From Polaribacter sp. BM10 (GTDB taxonomy: Bacteria > Bacteroidota > Bacteroidia > Flavobacteriales > Flavobacteriaceae): 64,000 nucleotides of DNA. Shown piece after piece: positions 14,952-24,500 of this stretch; positions within the stretch are counted from its first letter, which is position 1; every line of letters begins with the position of its first letter. The DNA is taken from NCBI RefSeq assembly GCF_002005425.1, contig NZ_CP019704.1, positions 2,562,001 through 2,626,000 on the forward strand. Direction: 5' to 3'. The notes beneath the pieces were generated by a model. The model searched no databases. It saw only the letters and a program-made list of their open reading frames with translations, and was not told the DNA's origin. The position numbers were made by a program, and so were the translations under genes.

Positions 14952-16274
14952 TTGAAAACCAAACTTATTTTATTTGTAGCCCTTTGTACCTCAATAGCTA
15001 CTTTTTCACAAAAAAAATGGACATTAAGAGAAGCTGTAAATCAAGCTTTAGCCAAAAACATATCTATACAACAGAATAAGTTAAGTGTAGAATTGGCAAA
15101 AAAAGATGTAGAAATTGCAAAAGGTAATTTTTTACCAAATTTAAATGGTAGTTCTTCTGGTAGATTTGGTTTCGGTTCTTTTATTGATAATATTAGTAAT
15201 GCAAGAATTTCTACGGATAACTTTAATGCTTCTTTTGATTTAAGTTCTAGTGCAACCCTATTTAACGGTTTTAGAAATACAAATACATATAAACAAGCTC
15301 AACTTGGTGTAGAGTCTAGTTTATTAGATTTAAAACAAATAGAAAATGATATTTCTTTAAGAGTTGTAAATACTTTTTTAAATGTATTATTTGCTAAAGA
15401 GAACTTAGAAGTCGCAAAAGTACAAGCAGAAATTAGTAAAAAACAAATTGATGCTGCAAAAGCTAGATTTGATGCAGGTGTAATTGCCAAAGGAGAACTT
15501 TTAAATTTTCAGTCTACAGCAGCTAATGATGTACAAAATGTAATTTTACAAGAAAATGCATTAGACTTGGCATTATTAAACTTAGCACAATTGTTACAAG
15601 AACCTGCAGAGAATTTTGACGTTGCACCTATAGAAGTTGCATCACCGTCATCAGATTTGTTGTATGCGAATTCTTCATCAGTATTTCAAAAATCTTTAAA
15701 TTATATGCCGGAAATAGCAAGAGCTAAATTGGCAATTGACAACGCAAATTTTAATATAGAACTTACCAAAGGTGCTTTTTTACCTACTGTAACTGCTTTT
15801 GCAGGTATGGGAACAGGTTACAGTCATAGGTTTAATGAAATTTTTACAAATGATTATTTTTTCAAACAACTAAATGACAATTTAGGTTATAATGTAGGTG
15901 TTTCTTTAAACATCCCTATTTTTAATAGATTCCAAACTAAAAATAGATTAGCACAATCTAAAATTAATAAAGAAATCTCAGAAACTAGATTAGAAAGTCA
16001 AAAGTTAGCTTTAAAACAAACTATAGAACAAGCCTTTTTAGACGTAAAATCTAGTTTAAAAGCATATGAAGCAGCAAAAATTTCTTTAGAAGCACAAAAA
16101 GAAGCTTTTAAAAACGCACAAGAAAGATACAACTATGGTGCAATGACTTTATTTGATTTTGATTTGGTAAGAACAAGGTTGGTAAATGCAGAAGGGGCAA
16201 TGATTCGTTCTAAATACGATTACGTGTTCAAAACAAAAGTATTACAATTCTATTCAGGAGAATTAGTTTTTTAA
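14952..16274 (+). CDS. TolC family outer-membrane efflux channel
   Basis: A 440-residue protein with signal peptide (LILFVALCTSIATFSQ) and the two-fold repeated long-helix pattern of TolC proteins: LREAVNQALAKNISIQQNKL, LKQIENDISLRVVNTFLNVL, KARFDAGVIAKGELL, and in the second half LESQKLALKQTIEQAFLDV and AQERYNYGAMTLFDF. These trimers form the outer-membrane exit duct of RND and ABC pumps. No inner-membrane pump or adaptor follows in this window, so it stands alone. The start codon is TTG. A terminator-like hairpin follows the gene. Confidence 0.92.
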   Translation: MKTKLILFVALCTSIATFSQKKWTLREAVNQALAKNISIQQNKLSVELAKKDVEIAKGNFLPNLNGSSSGRFGFGSFIDNISNARISTDNFNASFDLSSSATLFNGFRNTNTYKQAQLGVESSLLDLKQIENDISLRVVNTFLNVLFAKENLEVAKVQAEISKKQIDAAKARFDAGVIAKGELLNFQSTAANDVQNVILQENALDLALLNLAQLLQEPAENFDVAPIEVASPSSDLLYANSSSVFQKSLNYMPEIARAKLAIDNANFNIELTKGAFLPTVTAFAGMGTGYSHRFNEIFTNDYFFKQLNDNLGYNVGVSLNIPIFNRFQTKNRLAQSKINKEISETRLESQKLALKQTIEQAFLDVKSSLKAYEAAKISLEAQKEAFKNAQERYNYGAMTLFDFDLVRTRLVNAEGAMIRSKYDYVFKTKVLQFYSGELVF

Positions 16275-16295
16275 AAACCCTCAATATTACATTTT

Positions 16296-16332
16296 AAACC
16301 TCACTCGTTTTATTACTTGTGAGGTTTTCTTT
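16296..16332 (+). terminator. Terminator after tolC-type gene
   Basis: Stem AACCTCAC/GTGAGGTT (16297-16304 with 16319-16326) with a 14-nt loop and a T-rich tail. Confidence 0.65.
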
Positions 16333-16343
16333 TCTTGAAATAC

Positions 16344-16351
16344 TATCTTTG
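16344..16351 (+). promoter_or_regulatory. -7 promoter motif of tsaB
   Basis: TATCTTTG fits TAnnTTTG and lies 14 bp before the TTG start codon, so the 5' leader would be only about 10 nt. Confidence 0.5.
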
Positions 16352-16365
16352 TAAAAAAAAGAACA

Positions 16366-17052
16366 TTGGCAATTATATTAAACATAGAGACATCAACTAA
16401 AAACTGCTCTGTAAACATAGCAGAAAACGGAGTTGTTTTAGCTATGAAAGAATTAAATAATGGTAATTATTCTCATGCAGAAGTTTTACATCCATTTATA
16501 GAAGAAGTACTACAAAAAGCAGCTATAACAAAATCGCAAATAAGTGCAATTGCAGTTAGTAAAGGTCCAGGGTCTTATACAGGACTTAGAATTGGTGTAT
16601 CTGCTGCAAAAGGGCTTTGTTTTGCTTTAAATTGTCCTTTAATATCTATTGATACCTTGACAGCGTTATCTTGCGCCATATCTATTGAAAAAGGATTTAT
16701 CGTACCAATGTTAGATGCAAGGAGAATGGAAGTATATGCAGCGATTTTTAATTCTGAAAATGTTAAAGTACGTGATACAAAAGCTGAAATAATAGATGAA
16801 GGTTCTTTTGCAAAAGAATTAGAACAATCTAAAGTATATTTTTTAGGTGATGGATCTGAGAAATGTAAACAAATTATAACTCATAAAAATGCATTTTTTA
16901 TAGATGAGAAGTTTCCTTCTTCTAAAGAAATGGCAACATTGTCTTATTTAAAATACAAAAAAAACGACATCGAAGATGTCGCTTATTTTGAACCCTTTTA
17001 TTTAAAAGATTTTATTGTTATTCCTGAGAAAAAGAAAAAACCTACTTTTTAA
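16366..17052 (+). CDS. tsaB: tRNA threonylcarbamoyladenosine biosynthesis protein TsaB
   Basis: A 228-residue ASKHA-fold protein, partner of TsaD in making the universal t6A37 modification of ANN-decoding tRNAs. N-terminal ILNIETSTKNCSVNI, the conserved AVSKGPGSYTGLRIGVSAAKGL and the MLDARRMEVYAA motif are those of TsaB. Start codon is TTG; no ATG is suitably placed. The other t6A genes (tsaC, tsaD, tsaE) are not in the window. Convergent with the MscS gene, overlapping it by 11 bp. Confidence 0.94.
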   Translation: MAIILNIETSTKNCSVNIAENGVVLAMKELNNGNYSHAEVLHPFIEEVLQKAAITKSQISAIAVSKGPGSYTGLRIGVSAAKGLCFALNCPLISIDTLTALSCAISIEKGFIVPMLDARRMEVYAAIFNSENVKVRDTKAEIIDEGSFAKELEQSKVYFLGDGSEKCKQIITHKNAFFIDEKFPSSKEMATLSYLKYKKNDIEDVAYFEPFYLKDFIVIPEKKKKPTF

Positions 17053-17842
17053 TTTCCACTTGATGCGGATAAGGTATCTCAATTCCGGCGTTATCTAATG
17101 CTATTTTTGTGTTTTCAGTAACATCAAAATATACTTTCCAATAATCTTCTGTATTACACCATGGCCTTACTGCAAAATTAACAGAACTATCTGCAAGTTC
17201 TAATACTGTAACACTAGGTGCTGGGTCTTTTAAAATATTTGGATGAGAATTCAAAACACCCATTAAAACATCTTTTGTTTGTTTAATATCAGCATCATAA
17301 GAAACTCCAAAAACTAAATCTACTCTTCTAGTTCCTTCTGTAGTAAAATTTATTATGTTTCCGTTAGAAAGTGCACCATTCGGTATAATTATCTCTCTAT
17401 TTGAAAGACCTGTTAATTTCGTTGTAAAAATTTCAATTTCTTTTACAACTCCGGTTTCTCCTTGAGCCTGTATCAGATCTCCAACTTTCATTGGTTTAAA
17501 AATCATTATTAAAACACCTCCTGCAAAATTAGCTAAAGATCCTTGTAAAGCAAGACCTACTGCTAAACCTGCAGCTGCTATAATTGCAGCAAAAGAAGCT
17601 GTTTCTACACCTAACTTTGCTATAACAGTTATAAATAATAATATTTTTAAAACCCAATTAAGTAAATTTCCTAAAAATTTTTGAAGTGTAACATCTACAT
17701 TTCTTTTCTTAAGAATTTTTGTAGTTGTGTTAATAATTATTTTAATTACAACTAAACCAATAATTAACATGGCTAAAGCCATTAAAATTTTTGGTGTGTA
17801 TTCTATCAATACCTCTTTTATATTTTCGATATATTCTTCCAT
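17042..17842 (-). CDS. Small-conductance mechanosensitive channel (MscS family)
   Basis: A 266-residue protein with three N-terminal membrane helices and the MscS core. The pore-lining third helix shows the Ala/Gly-rich pattern ETASFAAIIAAAGLAVGLALQGSLANFAGGVLIM, split here as helix packing residues, followed by the beta domain (FKPMKVGDLIQAQGETG, REIIIPNGALSNGNIINFT) and the C-terminal alpha/beta vestibule. These channels open under membrane tension and release solutes on hypo-osmotic shock. Length is close to E. coli MscS (286). It is followed upstream by the unknown exported protein gene, 9 bp apart. Confidence 0.95.
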   Translation of the reverse strand: MEEYIENIKEVLIEYTPKILMALAMLIIGLVVIKIIINTTTKILKKRNVDVTLQKFLGNLLNWVLKILLFITVIAKLGVETASFAAIIAAAGLAVGLALQGSLANFAGGVLIMIFKPMKVGDLIQAQGETGVVKEIEIFTTKLTGLSNREIIIPNGALSNGNIINFTTEGTRRVDLVFGVSYDADIKQTKDVLMGVLNSHPNILKDPAPSVTVLELADSSVNFAVRPWCNTEDYWKVYFDVTENTKIALDNAGIEIPYPHQVEIKK

Positions 17843-17851
17843 TAAATTTAT

Positions 17852-18526
17852 TTAAATTGAATTATAGTAATTAAATATTTTTGTTACATCTTCAATTTTT
17901 TTTCTATTTAGTTTTTCTTGCTTCATGAAGTTTTTGACCTTTGACGATTTATTGCCAAATAAATTGTAAAAATCTTTCTTACCTTTAGGAAGCTTTATTA
18001 ATTCGTTATTTAAAGCTACAAAATATTCATCATTTTTTGATATAAATTTTGCTTTTTTTGACGATTCAAATTGTGTTTTAGCTACTTTTCCTTCTATAAA
18101 TGCAACATTTTTTTTGGAGTATAAAGAAGCTTTTCCTTTAGTATTAATTTCGAAATATTTTAATTCTCCGTTTAAATTAAGTACAGTAAACTTCTTACCT
18201 AAATTTACAAAATGGATTATTTGATTTTCTGTTTTAGATAAGAAATATACTGTCCCATCTTTAATAAACTCCATTTCATCTGCAAAAATATTGTAGCGAA
18301 AATAAAATTTATCTTTCAAGTCATCTACTTTTGCCTCTTGATATTCTTCAGTTAAAAACCTTAAGTGTTGTGTTTGTGCTGATGCATCTTTAGCGGTTAC
18401 ACCATCAATTTTAGTGTTTGGACCTTTAATTGTTATTGAAAGTCCATTTTGTCTTTCTAATTGTCCAAAAACAATTATTGATTGAGCAAAAAATAATACT
18501 GTTGCTAAAATTTTAATTTTTCTCAT
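17852..18526 (-). CDS. Exported protein of unknown function
   Basis: A 224-residue protein with a clear signal peptide (KILATVLFFAQSIIVFGQ). The mature part has no family signature that I recognise. It is rich in Lys and aromatic residues and has short repeated beta-like strands (FIKDGTVYFLSKTENQIIHF, FISKNDEYFVALNNELIKL), as in many flavobacterial periplasmic proteins. A TAACTTTG promoter motif (reverse of 18542-18549) lies ~16 bp before the ATG, giving a short leader. It is transcribed just ahead of the MscS gene, so the two are probably an operon. Confidence 0.7.
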   Translation of the reverse strand: MRKIKILATVLFFAQSIIVFGQLERQNGLSITIKGPNTKIDGVTAKDASAQTQHLRFLTEEYQEAKVDDLKDKFYFRYNIFADEMEFIKDGTVYFLSKTENQIIHFVNLGKKFTVLNLNGELKYFEINTKGKASLYSKKNVAFIEGKVAKTQFESSKKAKFISKNDEYFVALNNELIKLPKGKKDFYNLFGNKSSKVKNFMKQEKLNRKKIEDVTKIFNYYNSI

Positions 18527-18864
18527 AATTTTTTAATAAAACAAAGTTAGTTATAATGTTAATAAAGACGGTATAGTTTGTTTATAATAGATATTAATAT
18601 TTTTAGTTGTATAACTTCACTAAAGTTCAGTTATTATTACACAAGTTATAAAAAATAAGACACAATCTTCTATATTTAATGTTAAAGCGTGCAATAATCT
18701 TGCCGAAATAAATAATTTATAAAACTCTTGATTAGTTGCTATAACTTTTGTTTGAAATACAAATTATTTGTTTTTTTAGATTAAAAATTTTCTAAAGATC
18801 ATATGTACCCATGAATACAAACTACTATTAAAGAAATATCATTTTTACATACATAACTAGGTAT
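18527..18864. other. Intergenic region, no gene seen
   Basis: About 340 bp of AT-rich sequence. The left end holds the promoter of the minus-strand exported protein (18542-18549). Nothing else that I can support was found; the right end abuts the dodecin terminator. Confidence 0.6.
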
Positions 18865-18898
18865 TACAAAAGGCGATTTTAATAAATCGCCTTTTGTA
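18865..18898 (-). terminator. Terminator of the dodecin gene
   Basis: A perfect 15-bp stem (18865-18879 with 18884-18898) with core AGGCGATTT/AAATCGCCT and a 4-nt loop directly after the dodecin stop. Confidence 0.8.
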
Positions 18899-19099
18899 TT
18901 AGTTTACTTCAAATGTTATTTTTAAGTTGACTCTAAATTCGGTTACTTCATCGTCTTTTACTACTGCACTTTGCGATTGTACAAAAACAGATTTAATGTT
19001 TTTTACAGATTTTGAAGCTTGCTTTACTGCTTTTTTTGTTGCGTCTTCCCAACTTTTATCTGAGTTAGCTAAAACTTCTATTACTTTCATTACTGCCAT
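18899..19099 (-). CDS. Dodecin family flavin-binding protein
   Basis: A 66-residue protein of the dodecin family, which forms hollow dodecamers that store or buffer flavins. MKVIEVLANSDKSWEDATKKAVKQA and the last strand TEFRVNLKITFEVN fit the family fold (one helix on a three-stranded sheet). The ATG at 19099 (MAVMKV) is preferred over an in-frame upstream ATG at 19147 that would add a non-family stretch. Single-gene unit with its own strong terminator. Confidence 0.9.
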   Translation of the reverse strand: MAVMKVIEVLANSDKSWEDATKKAVKQASKSVKNIKSVFVQSQSAVVKDDEVTEFRVNLKITFEVN

Positions 19100-19197
19100 G
19101 TTATGTGATTTTTTAAGATTAATGTTATGTAAATATAAGAAAATCAAGAGATTATTATCGTAATATTTTCCAATGTTAATTTAATGTTATGTAAATG

Positions 19198-19228
19198 TTT
19201 GTAAATTGTTACAAAAGTGTTATATTTG
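19198..19228 (+). promoter_or_regulatory. Consensus Bacteroidota promoter of the MORN-type gene
   Basis: TTTG at 19198-19201 and TATATTTG at 19221-19228, with exactly 19 bp between them, is a full match to the TTTG-N19-TAnnTTTG promoter. The predicted start is about 30 bp before the ATG at 19263. Confidence 0.75.
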
Positions 19229-19262
19229 TAAACCAAGTGTTAACCCTCAAAACAGAAAAATC

Positions 19263-19616
19263 ATGAAAAAAATTTTAACAATAGCATTTTTATGCATCGC
19301 AGCAATAGGATATTCTCAAGATATTAAGCCAACTTATGAAGCAGAAGGAGATTTAGTAAAGGCTACTTATTACCATGAGGATGGATCTATTAGTACAGAA
19401 GGTTATTTTAAAGATAAAAAATTAACAGGAATTTGGACTCGTTTTGATAAAGAAGGAAATAAAGTTCAAATGGCTTTTTATAAAGAAGGTAAAAAAACTG
19501 GAAAATGGTTTTTCTGGAATAATTCTGGTTCTTTACAAGAAGTAACTTACAACAACAATACTATAGAAAGTGTTAATTTGTGGAAAGCTGAAACTAAAGT
19601 AGCTACAAACAAATAA
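19263..19616 (+). CDS. Exported MORN/YwqK-type repeat protein
   Basis: A 117-residue protein with signal peptide (ILTIAFLCIAAIGYSQ) and three short YwqK/MORN-like repeats of about 22 residues: YYHEDGSISTEGYFKDKKL, WTRFDKEGNKVQMAFYKEGK and WFFWNNSGSLQEVTYNNN. Such repeats are often annotated as 'toxin-antitoxin YwqK family antitoxin', but no toxin gene is near and a periplasmic protein cannot be a classical antitoxin. The ATG at 19263 is chosen because it starts the signal peptide. Function unknown. Confidence 0.8.
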   Translation: MKKILTIAFLCIAAIGYSQDIKPTYEAEGDLVKATYYHEDGSISTEGYFKDKKLTGIWTRFDKEGNKVQMAFYKEGKKTGKWFFWNNSGSLQEVTYNNNTIESVNLWKAETKVATNK

Positions 19617-19630
19617 TATTTTTCTAATAT

Positions 19631-19675
19631 AAACACAAAAAAGCCTAAAGTAAAACTTTAGGCTTTTTTGTGTTT
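19631..19675 (+). terminator. Terminator after the MORN-type gene
   Basis: Long stem AAACACAAAAAAGCCTAAAG paired with its complement around an AAA-containing loop, ending in a T-rich tail; 14 bp after the stop. Confidence 0.85.
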
Positions 19676-19971
19676 ATTGATATTCTAACCAAAGTCTTTG
19701 ATGGAATATAAATTTATCTATTAGCTAAATGTATTTAAAATAAGGCTAAGATTATGTTGTAGTTGTGTTTAGCTCTTCTGGTAGAACCAAACCAAAACGT
19801 TAATATTTCTATTTATTAATGAGTTAAAGCTAATGAACGTAATTTGTATTCTTAAAATTTACTTTATGTTTGTTGTTTTATTATTTATAAAGAATTTATA
19901 TTTTAAGGATACAACAAATGTTAATTATTAAATTAACTATAGCTTTCATTTATTACTTAAAATAAAAGCAA
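19676..19971. other. Intergenic region, nothing recognised
   Basis: About 300 bp of AT-rich sequence between the terminators of two convergent genes. No coding pattern, hairpin or promoter of note was seen. Confidence 0.6.
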
Positions 19972-20006
19972 AAAAAAACGCTTAGAACAATGTTCTAAGC
20001 GTTTTG
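19972..20006 (-). terminator. Terminator of the tonB gene
   Basis: Stem AAAACGCTTAGAAC/GTTCTAAGCGTTTT (19975-20005) with an AAT loop; the eight-base T run is on the minus strand, 22 bp after the tonB stop. Confidence 0.85.
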
Positions 20007-20027
20007 ATATATTATAGTTCTTATTGA

Positions 20028-20747
20028 TTACTCTACTAATAAAGAGAAAGGAATGTTGTAACTAACACCAACCGGCTTACCTCTTTGCTTACCTGGTTTC
20101 ATTTTAGGTAATAATTTCATTACTTTAATAACCTCCGCTTTAATTTTTGGGTGCGGTGCTCTTGCTTGTACATTAACAATGTTACCTTGTCTATCAATTT
20201 TGAAACCAATAAATACTCTTTTCTTACCTGGAGAAAGACCTAATTCATTTGGTAAATCTGCATCAAATTTTCTAGAAAAGTGTTTTTGTACCATTTTACT
20301 GAAACAATTTTTTAACTCTTGCTTACTTCCTTTACAACCAGGAAATACTGGAGAATCTTCAATAATCATAAAGTTTACATCTTCTACAACTTCTTCTGCT
20401 TCTTCGATTTCTACAATTTCCTCAACTTCTACAGCTTCTGTTTCATCTGTTTCAGTAGATTCTATTACAGTTTCCTCTACTTCCTTTTCATCTTCTACAA
20501 CTTCAATTTTTTCTGGTGTTGGTGGTGGTGGAGTTTTAGGTTTTACAGGCTCTACTCTTTCAGTAATTGGAATATCTTCTTCCATGTCTGCGTTCATATT
20601 AACTACACCTAAAGAACTTGTAGTTTTGTCGTATGTTTTCTTTTCGATTGCAGCATATGTAACAAATAAGGCTAATACTAAACCTATTTGCATAAATATT
20701 TTACTGTAATTTTCTAAGTTCGATTTCGGGTTTTTCTTTATTTCCAT
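20028..20747 (-). CDS. tonB: Energy transducer TonB (paralogue 2)
   Basis: A 239-residue TonB protein with one N-terminal membrane helix (IFMQIGLVLALFVTYAAIE), a Pro-rich stretch (VKPKTPPPPTPEKIEV), then an unusually acidic Glu/Val linker of about 45 residues, and a TonB_C domain (PVFPGCKG to NIPFSLLVE). The C-terminal domain is nearly the same as that of paralogue 1 at 5.3-6.1 kb (NELGLSPGKKRVFIGFKID vs the same frame there). It lies downstream of vanZ and gcvH on the same strand, the usual flavobacterial order. Energises TonB-dependent receptors such as that at 35.8-38.4 kb. Confidence 0.9.
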   Translation of the reverse strand: MEIKKNPKSNLENYSKIFMQIGLVLALFVTYAAIEKKTYDKTTSSLGVVNMNADMEEDIPITERVEPVKPKTPPPPTPEKIEVVEDEKEVEETVIESTETDETEAVEVEEIVEIEEAEEVVEDVNFMIIEDSPVFPGCKGSKQELKNCFSKMVQKHFSRKFDADLPNELGLSPGKKRVFIGFKIDRQGNIVNVQARAPHPKIKAEVIKVMKLLPKMKPGKQRGKPVGVSYNIPFSLLVE

Positions 20748-20793
20748 TGAATAAGAGTTTTATATAGTTCGCTAATTTAACTAAATTATTGTG

Positions 20794-21186
20794 TTAAATA
20801 CAAGTCTTTTTATTTTTTAACCTCTTTTTTTTTAAAAAAATGCTAAATATTAATAAACCTAATAGTACACCAACAGAATTCGCAATAATATCTAAAAAAT
20901 CGCCTGTTCTATATGTGGTAACAGTTTCTTGTAAAATTTCAATAATTATGCCAAAAGAGATACAACTAATTATAATTAAATAATTTTTATTGAACTTTTG
21001 TAATGCAAAAAGCCAAGACAATGATAAGACAGTATAGGCAAAACTATGTTGCCATTTGTCTATATTGCTAATAGATACATTGTACTTAGGCATTTTTATT
21101 AAGCTTAAGTACAAAATTAATATTGCTATGGCTACAGCAAAAAGTAATTTTTTATCCCTTAATAAGTTTTTCGTAAGCTTCAGCAT
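20794..21186 (-). CDS. VanZ family membrane protein
   Basis: A 130-residue protein with four membrane helices. VanZ-type residues are the conserved [52 protein letters not shown]. VanZ itself gives low-level teicoplanin resistance, but small VanZ-like proteins in Bacteroidota have no shown role. Its start lies inside the gcvH gene: the two genes overlap by 35 bp, so translation is probably coupled. Confidence 0.88.
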   Translation of the reverse strand: MLKLTKNLLRDKKLLFAVAIAILILYLSLIKMPKYNVSISNIDKWQHSFAYTVLSLSWLFALQKFNKNYLIIISCISFGIIIEILQETVTTYRTGDFLDIIANSVGVLLGLLIFSIFLKKKRLKNKKTCI

Positions 21187-21532
21187 CTAATAAATTATCT
21201 ATTTGTGAGCTGTCTGATATTTCAATTTTTATCATCCAACCTTTATTATATGGATCTGAGTTTACTAATTCTGGCTCGTCTTCTAACTCTTCGTTAAATT
21301 CTGTTACTTCTCCTTTTAAAGGCATAAATAAATCTGAAACAGTTTTTACAGCTTCTACAGAACCAAAAACTTCTCCTTCTTCTACAGTATCGTCTAAAGT
21401 GTCTACGTCAACATAAACGATATCTCCTAATTCACTTTGTGCGAAATCTGTAATTCCTATAGTTGCTACATTTCCTTCAATTTTTAGCCACTCGTGATCT
21501 TTTGTGTATTTTAATTCTGCTGGAATATTCAT
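21152..21532 (-). CDS. gcvH: Glycine cleavage system H protein
   Basis: A 126-residue lipoyl carrier of the glycine cleavage system. The lipoylated Lys is K63 in [20 protein letters not shown]; the N-terminal [12 protein letters not shown] and the C-terminal [10 protein letters not shown] are conserved. It shuttles the aminomethyl group among the P, T and L proteins, which are not in this window. It follows sprA by 30 bp on the same strand and overlaps vanZ, the standard flavobacterial arrangement. Confidence 0.96.
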   Translation of the reverse strand: MNIPAELKYTKDHEWLKIEGNVATIGITDFAQSELGDIVYVDVDTLDDTVEEGEVFGSVEAVKTVSDLFMPLKGEVTEFNEELEDEPELVNSDPYNKGWMIKIEISDSSQIDNLLDAEAYEKLIKG

Positions 21533-21562
21533 CTTAATATTATTATTGGTTGTTTATTGTTT

Positions 21563-24500
21563 TTAATTTCCTCCTAAATTATAGATAATGTTAAAGCCAC
21601 CATTTATTGCTTGACGCGGGAAAGTGGTTGATATAGCATATCTAGATGTTTGATGATTGTAATAAAACGATGCCGTTAAATTTGCGCTCAATCTGTAATC
21701 GGCTGTAAATTTAATAGAAAATAATCTTTGTCCGCCACTTATTTGATTATTATCTTCATCTACAGATCTAATTTGTGTTAAATTATCTCTTAAAGAAACA
21801 TCTGCTCTTAAATTAACGTCTCCTTTAAGAGTTGTCTTTTTACCTGTAAAACGAGTATTTACCTTTACATCTTTAAAAACATAACCCAAACCAAAGATAT
21901 ATTCTGTTCCTTTTATATCTGTTAAGGTGCTGTTGTTAAAATTCATTGTTAATGTTCTGTCTCTTTTTACTTCTCCTCTTAAAGAAAAAGAGTTTCTCAT
22001 TTTCATGTCAACTTTAATTAGCGGAGAAAATTCGTCAACTAGAGTTGCAGCAGAAATTAATAATTCTGGTTCGTAATTTCCAGAAGAATTTATTGTGCTA
22101 AGCGGATTATTAGAATCGTATTGTAAATTATTTGTAAAACTAGAAACCGTGTAAGAAGATTTGTAACCATGAGAAACTACAAAGTTGCTAAAGTTCTTCT
22201 TAAAGAAATCTAATTTCATAAGTCCAGTATATCTTAGAGTCCAATTTGGTATCGGAATATTTCTAAACAAACTAGTACTCACTTTATCTGGGCTAGAACC
22301 CGAATATGCAGCCATAAATGCAGGTAATAAAACTTGCTGACTATTGCTACCGTAATTTGTTGCATTACCACCATTTTCTTCAGCTAATCTTTCTGAAATT
22401 GCAGATCTATACGTTCTCATAGTTTCAAAGAGCGCATCACCGTTTTTAAAAGCAGTTGCAATCATAGAATGACTCGTGCTAAAGTTTCCTGTTTCAAAAG
22501 CTGGCGCACTAAAATCTAATGCTCCGTTTGTTGTACCGTTTTCGATGACATCTAATTGCTGAGATAAATCTCTTGTTTTAATTTTATTACCTCTCACATC
22601 AATATTTAAATCTTTAAAAGGCTTAACTGTAAAAGTGTAATCTAATTTATTGTAATGAGTTCTGCTATAGGTTTTATTGTAGTATTCGCTATTATCTGGA
22701 TCTCTTGGGCCAACTAACCAACCGTTTTGTAATGCTTTATTTCTAATGTCTACTTGGCTACCAAAAGCAAAAGAAGTTGGTGCGCCACCTAAAAAGCCAA
22801 TGTCTTCTGTGTAACCTGGTAAAAATTGACCGTTATTTTCTGAATAACTTATTTTACCTTGTTTTACAGAGGTAACTAAATCGTAAACACCTTTTAAAAT
22901 TTGCTTACCTACCGATAATTTTTTCTTAGAATTAACTCGTCCAGGAGCAGGAGGTAAACCACTTCCAAAAATTCCTTTTGCATTTTTTCTTTGATTTTTA
23001 GATAAGAGTAACTTTTCGAAACCTAAGCTTTTATAGAACTTATCGAAAGTTAAAGTTGTATTTAAATTGTGTGTGTTTGAATTTTGAACAACATTACCAA
23101 CCAAATCTACATAAGCAACATCGGTACCATCTACATCTATTGTACTTTGTGCTGCAGCTTGCCAATCAAAATCTGCTGTGTACGCATAATCTGCTTTTAC
23201 CCAACTTAAAAAAGGGACTTTATTTATAGGTAACTGGTAGGTTCCGTTTAACTTCTGATGATAATGGTTTGCTCTACCTGTGTTAAAAAAATCATCAAAA
23301 ATTTGAATATCTTCATTCGTATCAAAAGTATCGTAAATGTAACTGTTGGTTGCATTAAAGTTAAACTGAAGAGATTTAGTTAGATCGAAACCAACAGTAT
23401 AATCCCAGTCAAATAAAAATCTACGCTGTTTTAATGCAGGTTGATCAGATAAACCTGCAACTAAATTTCTAGATTGTTGTTCTGTAAAATTTCTATTAAT
23501 TCTAGAATTTACTGCAACCGTAGATGGTATCGGATTAAAATTAATATCTTTAATTAGTTTTAAATATTTGCTTTGTAAAAAACCTATGTTTTTAAAAGGC
23601 TCTATAGATTTTGGCTGAAAATTATAGTTGTAAGTAGCACCTGCAACTACGTTTTCGTTTACATATTTTTGAATATTGTAATCTCTATGAAACTCTTTGT
23701 TATGAGCATAAGAAACAGAAACATTTTCAACATCATAAAACTTTGGTTTTTTTGTTGAATTCGGGTTTCTATTTTTCTTTACATTGATAAAACTAATACT
23801 TGTTCTTTTAGTATAATCTCTAGAAAACTCGCTATTAGGGTTTTGTTCTAAAGCATCTTCTAAAGTTACATCTTGGTACTGCGGGTCGTATTTTGGATCA
23901 ATAAATTTTTCTCCGATACTATAACTCATAGGTAATTGAATTCCCCACTTCTTAGGCGTTAAAACCTTGCCTAAATTTACAGTTGTAGCAACATCGTATT
24001 GTTTTGTTTCATCTAAACTACGTTGGTTTACTCTATCTTCTACATTACCAAAACCTATTGTAGACATGCTTCCGGCTAAAGAAACGTTTGCAACATCAGC
24101 AAAATTAGCATCTGCATTAACAACTGCGGCCCAACCACCTTTATTGTCAAAACCAGCAGATCGAAGTTCGTTAAACCAAACTTCTGCACTTCTAGGTGAT
24201 AAAGAAATGTTTTTTAAACCTAACATTATTGTTCTTAGTTGTGCTAAAGTTGGGTTTCCTTTTACACTAATTGTATAAGGTAAATCTGGGTCTTGCTCTT
24301 GAGATTGATAAATTTCGTTTACCGGAAAGTTAACATTGTTTCTTTCTAATTTTATCTTACCAAAAGTTTCTAAAAAGGCATCTAAATTATTTGCTTCTGG
24401 CCAAATGTCTAAAGCAGATGTTCCGTTTTTTGTAACTTTTAAAGGCAATTCTATTTGATAAAAATTCTCATTTAAATCGGTTCCTAATCTTATTACAGCA

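Noticed and set aside
19263-19616. Antitoxin of a toxin-antitoxin pair (YwqK annotation)
   Set aside because: The protein has a signal peptide and no toxin gene lies next to it; the name is a database habit for this repeat family.
20179-20709. A Ser/Thr-rich plus-strand open frame opposite tonB
   Set aside because: It is the mirror of the Glu-rich linker of tonB (GAA codons read as TTC/TCT); low complexity and no start context.
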